From: an uncultured bacterium
GTDB taxonomy: Bacteria > Cyanobacteriota > Vampirovibrionia > Gastranaerophilales > Gastranaerophilaceae
Reading direction: 5' to 3'
NCBI GenBank assembly: GCA_946183815.1
Contig: CAMHDG010000096.1
Coordinates: 1 to 6,306, forward strand
Length of the DNA stretch: 6,306 nucleotides
Shown here: positions 5,434-6,306 of the stretch, piece by piece
Position numbering within the stretch: position 1 is the first letter of the stretch
Layout of the letters: the number at the start of each line of letters is the position of its first letter
Notes under the pieces: model-generated
Told to the model about the DNA's origin: nothing
Databases searched by the model: none
Seen by the model: the letters and a program-made list of their open reading frames with translations, nothing else
Translations under genes and position numbers: made by a program

Positions 5434-6306
5434 AAACAAAATCGCAATTACAACAGGTGACATAAACGGAATAGGCTTGGAAATAACGGTAAAAGCCCTT
5501 AATAATCTTGATATCCCTGACGATAAAATTGTACTAATCACAAATAAAACAATTTTAGAAACATATCCAAAACTTAAACATAACTACGAAATTATTGATA
5601 TTGAATACAACAAAAGTGTTGAATACGGCAAATTAACAAAAGAATCAGGAGAATTTTCCTTTAGATGTCTAAAAAAAGCATGCGAGATAAGACCAAAAGC
5701 GATAGTAACCGCTCCCGTATCAAAAGAGGCACTTCATCTGGCAGGGCATAAATTTAACGGTCAGACAGAGGTTTTAGAACACTACCTTGCTCATGACGGA
5801 CAAAAAGCAGAGATGCTTTTCATATCAAGGGGGTTTAATGTTCTTTTGCTCACAAGACACTGTGCACTCAAAGATATTAAACTGACAAAAGAACTTATTA
5901 TAGAAAAAGTCGAAAGATTAGCGGTATTTTTCCGGAAACATTTTAACATAAAAGAACCGAACTTTGCTTTATGCTCACTAAACCCACACGCAGGCGAGGG
6001 CGGAATATTAGGAACAGAAGAAATTGAAATAATAAAACCTGCAGTTGAAGAATTAAGAAAAAATGGGATAAGAATAACCGACCCGCTCCCATCCGATACT
6101 CTTTTTATAAAAGCGGGTGAAAACTATAATAAAGGAATTAACGCACCTTATGATTGCTATATTGCAACTTATCATGACCAAGGGCTAATTCCTATAAAAA
6201 CTATCGCAGGAGCAAAAACTGTCAACACAACAATAGGACTGGATATAATAAGAACCTCCCCATCTCATGGGACAGCCTTTGATATTGCAGGAAAAAATCT
6301 TGCTGA
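5420..6306 (+). CDS. PdxA-family dehydrogenase, 3' end beyond window
   Basis: NAD-dependent oxidative decarboxylase of the PdxA family, acting either on 4-phosphohydroxy-L-threonine (vitamin B6 synthesis) or, as PdxA2, on 4-phospho-D-threonate/erythronate to give dihydroxyacetone phosphate. The 295 visible codons contain TTGDINGIGLE (11-21), VTAPVSKEALHLAGH (near 95-110), TRHCALKD, LNPHAGEGG, PSDTLF, TYHDQGLIPIK, VNTTIGLDIIRTSPSHGTAFDIAGK. The three metal-binding histidines of PdxA are present at H147, H190 and H252. The family is about 310-330 aa, so some 15-35 residues are missing off the right edge. The substrate-contact motif usually GHTE reads GQTE (Q115). The motif GDxxGIGLE, instead of the common GDPAGIGPE, resembles epsilonproteobacterial PdxA as I remember it. 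The ATG at 5420 lies 14 nt inside the kinase gene with no good Shine-Dalgarno, so translation probably depends on coupling. The family is certain; PdxA versus PdxA2 is open. Confidence 0.92.
   Translation, partial: MSKYKNKIAITTGDINGIGLEITVKALNNLDIPDDKIVLITNKTILETYPKLKHNYEIIDIEYNKSVEYGKLTKESGEFSFRCLKKACEIRPKAIVTAPVSKEALHLAGHKFNGQTEVLEHYLAHDGQKAEMLFISRGFNVLLLTRHCALKDIKLTKELIIEKVERLAVFFRKHFNIKEPNFALCSLNPHAGEGGILGTEEIEIIKPAVEELRKNGIRITDPLPSDTLFIKAGENYNKGINAPYDCYIATYHDQGLIPIKTIAGAKTVNTTIGLDIIRTSPSHGTAFDIAGKNLA

Overview
The window is AT-rich (well under 40% GC by eye) bacterial chromosomal DNA. It encodes a short single-stranded-DNA-binding protein, a DUF1537-type sugar-acid kinase, a PdxA-type dehydrogenase and three proteins of unknown function. 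One of the unknowns is a long LysM protein with EF-hand-like loops and no signal peptide. That protein style, the very short SSB and the overall composition remind me of gut Melainabacteria/Vampirovibrionia (Gastranaerophilales). This is recollection of protein style, not a search result, and a low-GC member of another phylum is possible.

Layout. Bases 1-303 hold no gene. Most of this stretch (about 7-210) is a compact palindromic element bounded by a perfect 14-bp inverted repeat that starts and ends in TA, with several hairpins inside. It looks like a small non-autonomous mobile or repeat element (MITE-like). The remainder carries a weak promoter candidate. A 722-732 aa LysM/EF-hand-like protein is encoded on the + strand to 2472. 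Its stop codon overlaps the stop of a converging two-gene minus-strand operon (3646 down to 2469). The two genes of that operon are joined by a TAATG stop/start junction; both products are unrecognised, and the upstream one has two candidate membrane segments.

A 151-bp divergent AT-rich spacer (3647-3797) separates this operon from a + strand operon: ssb, then the kinase, then the PdxA-type gene, which is cut by the window end. The spacer holds a good ssb Shine-Dalgarno, an extended -10 promoter and a perfect 9-bp inverted repeat framing the -10 box. The kinase and PdxA-type genes each start 14 nt inside the preceding gene, which implies co-transcription and translational coupling.

How the genes may work together. 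DUF1537 kinases paired with PdxA2 dehydrogenases are known to catabolise four-carbon sugar acids (D-threonate, D-erythronate) to dihydroxyacetone phosphate. The PdxA-type protein here, however, has a GDxxGIGLE N-terminal motif that I associate with epsilonproteobacterial biosynthetic PdxA. A role of the pair in vitamin B6 supply is therefore a real alternative. Why ssb leads this operon is not explained by the sequence.
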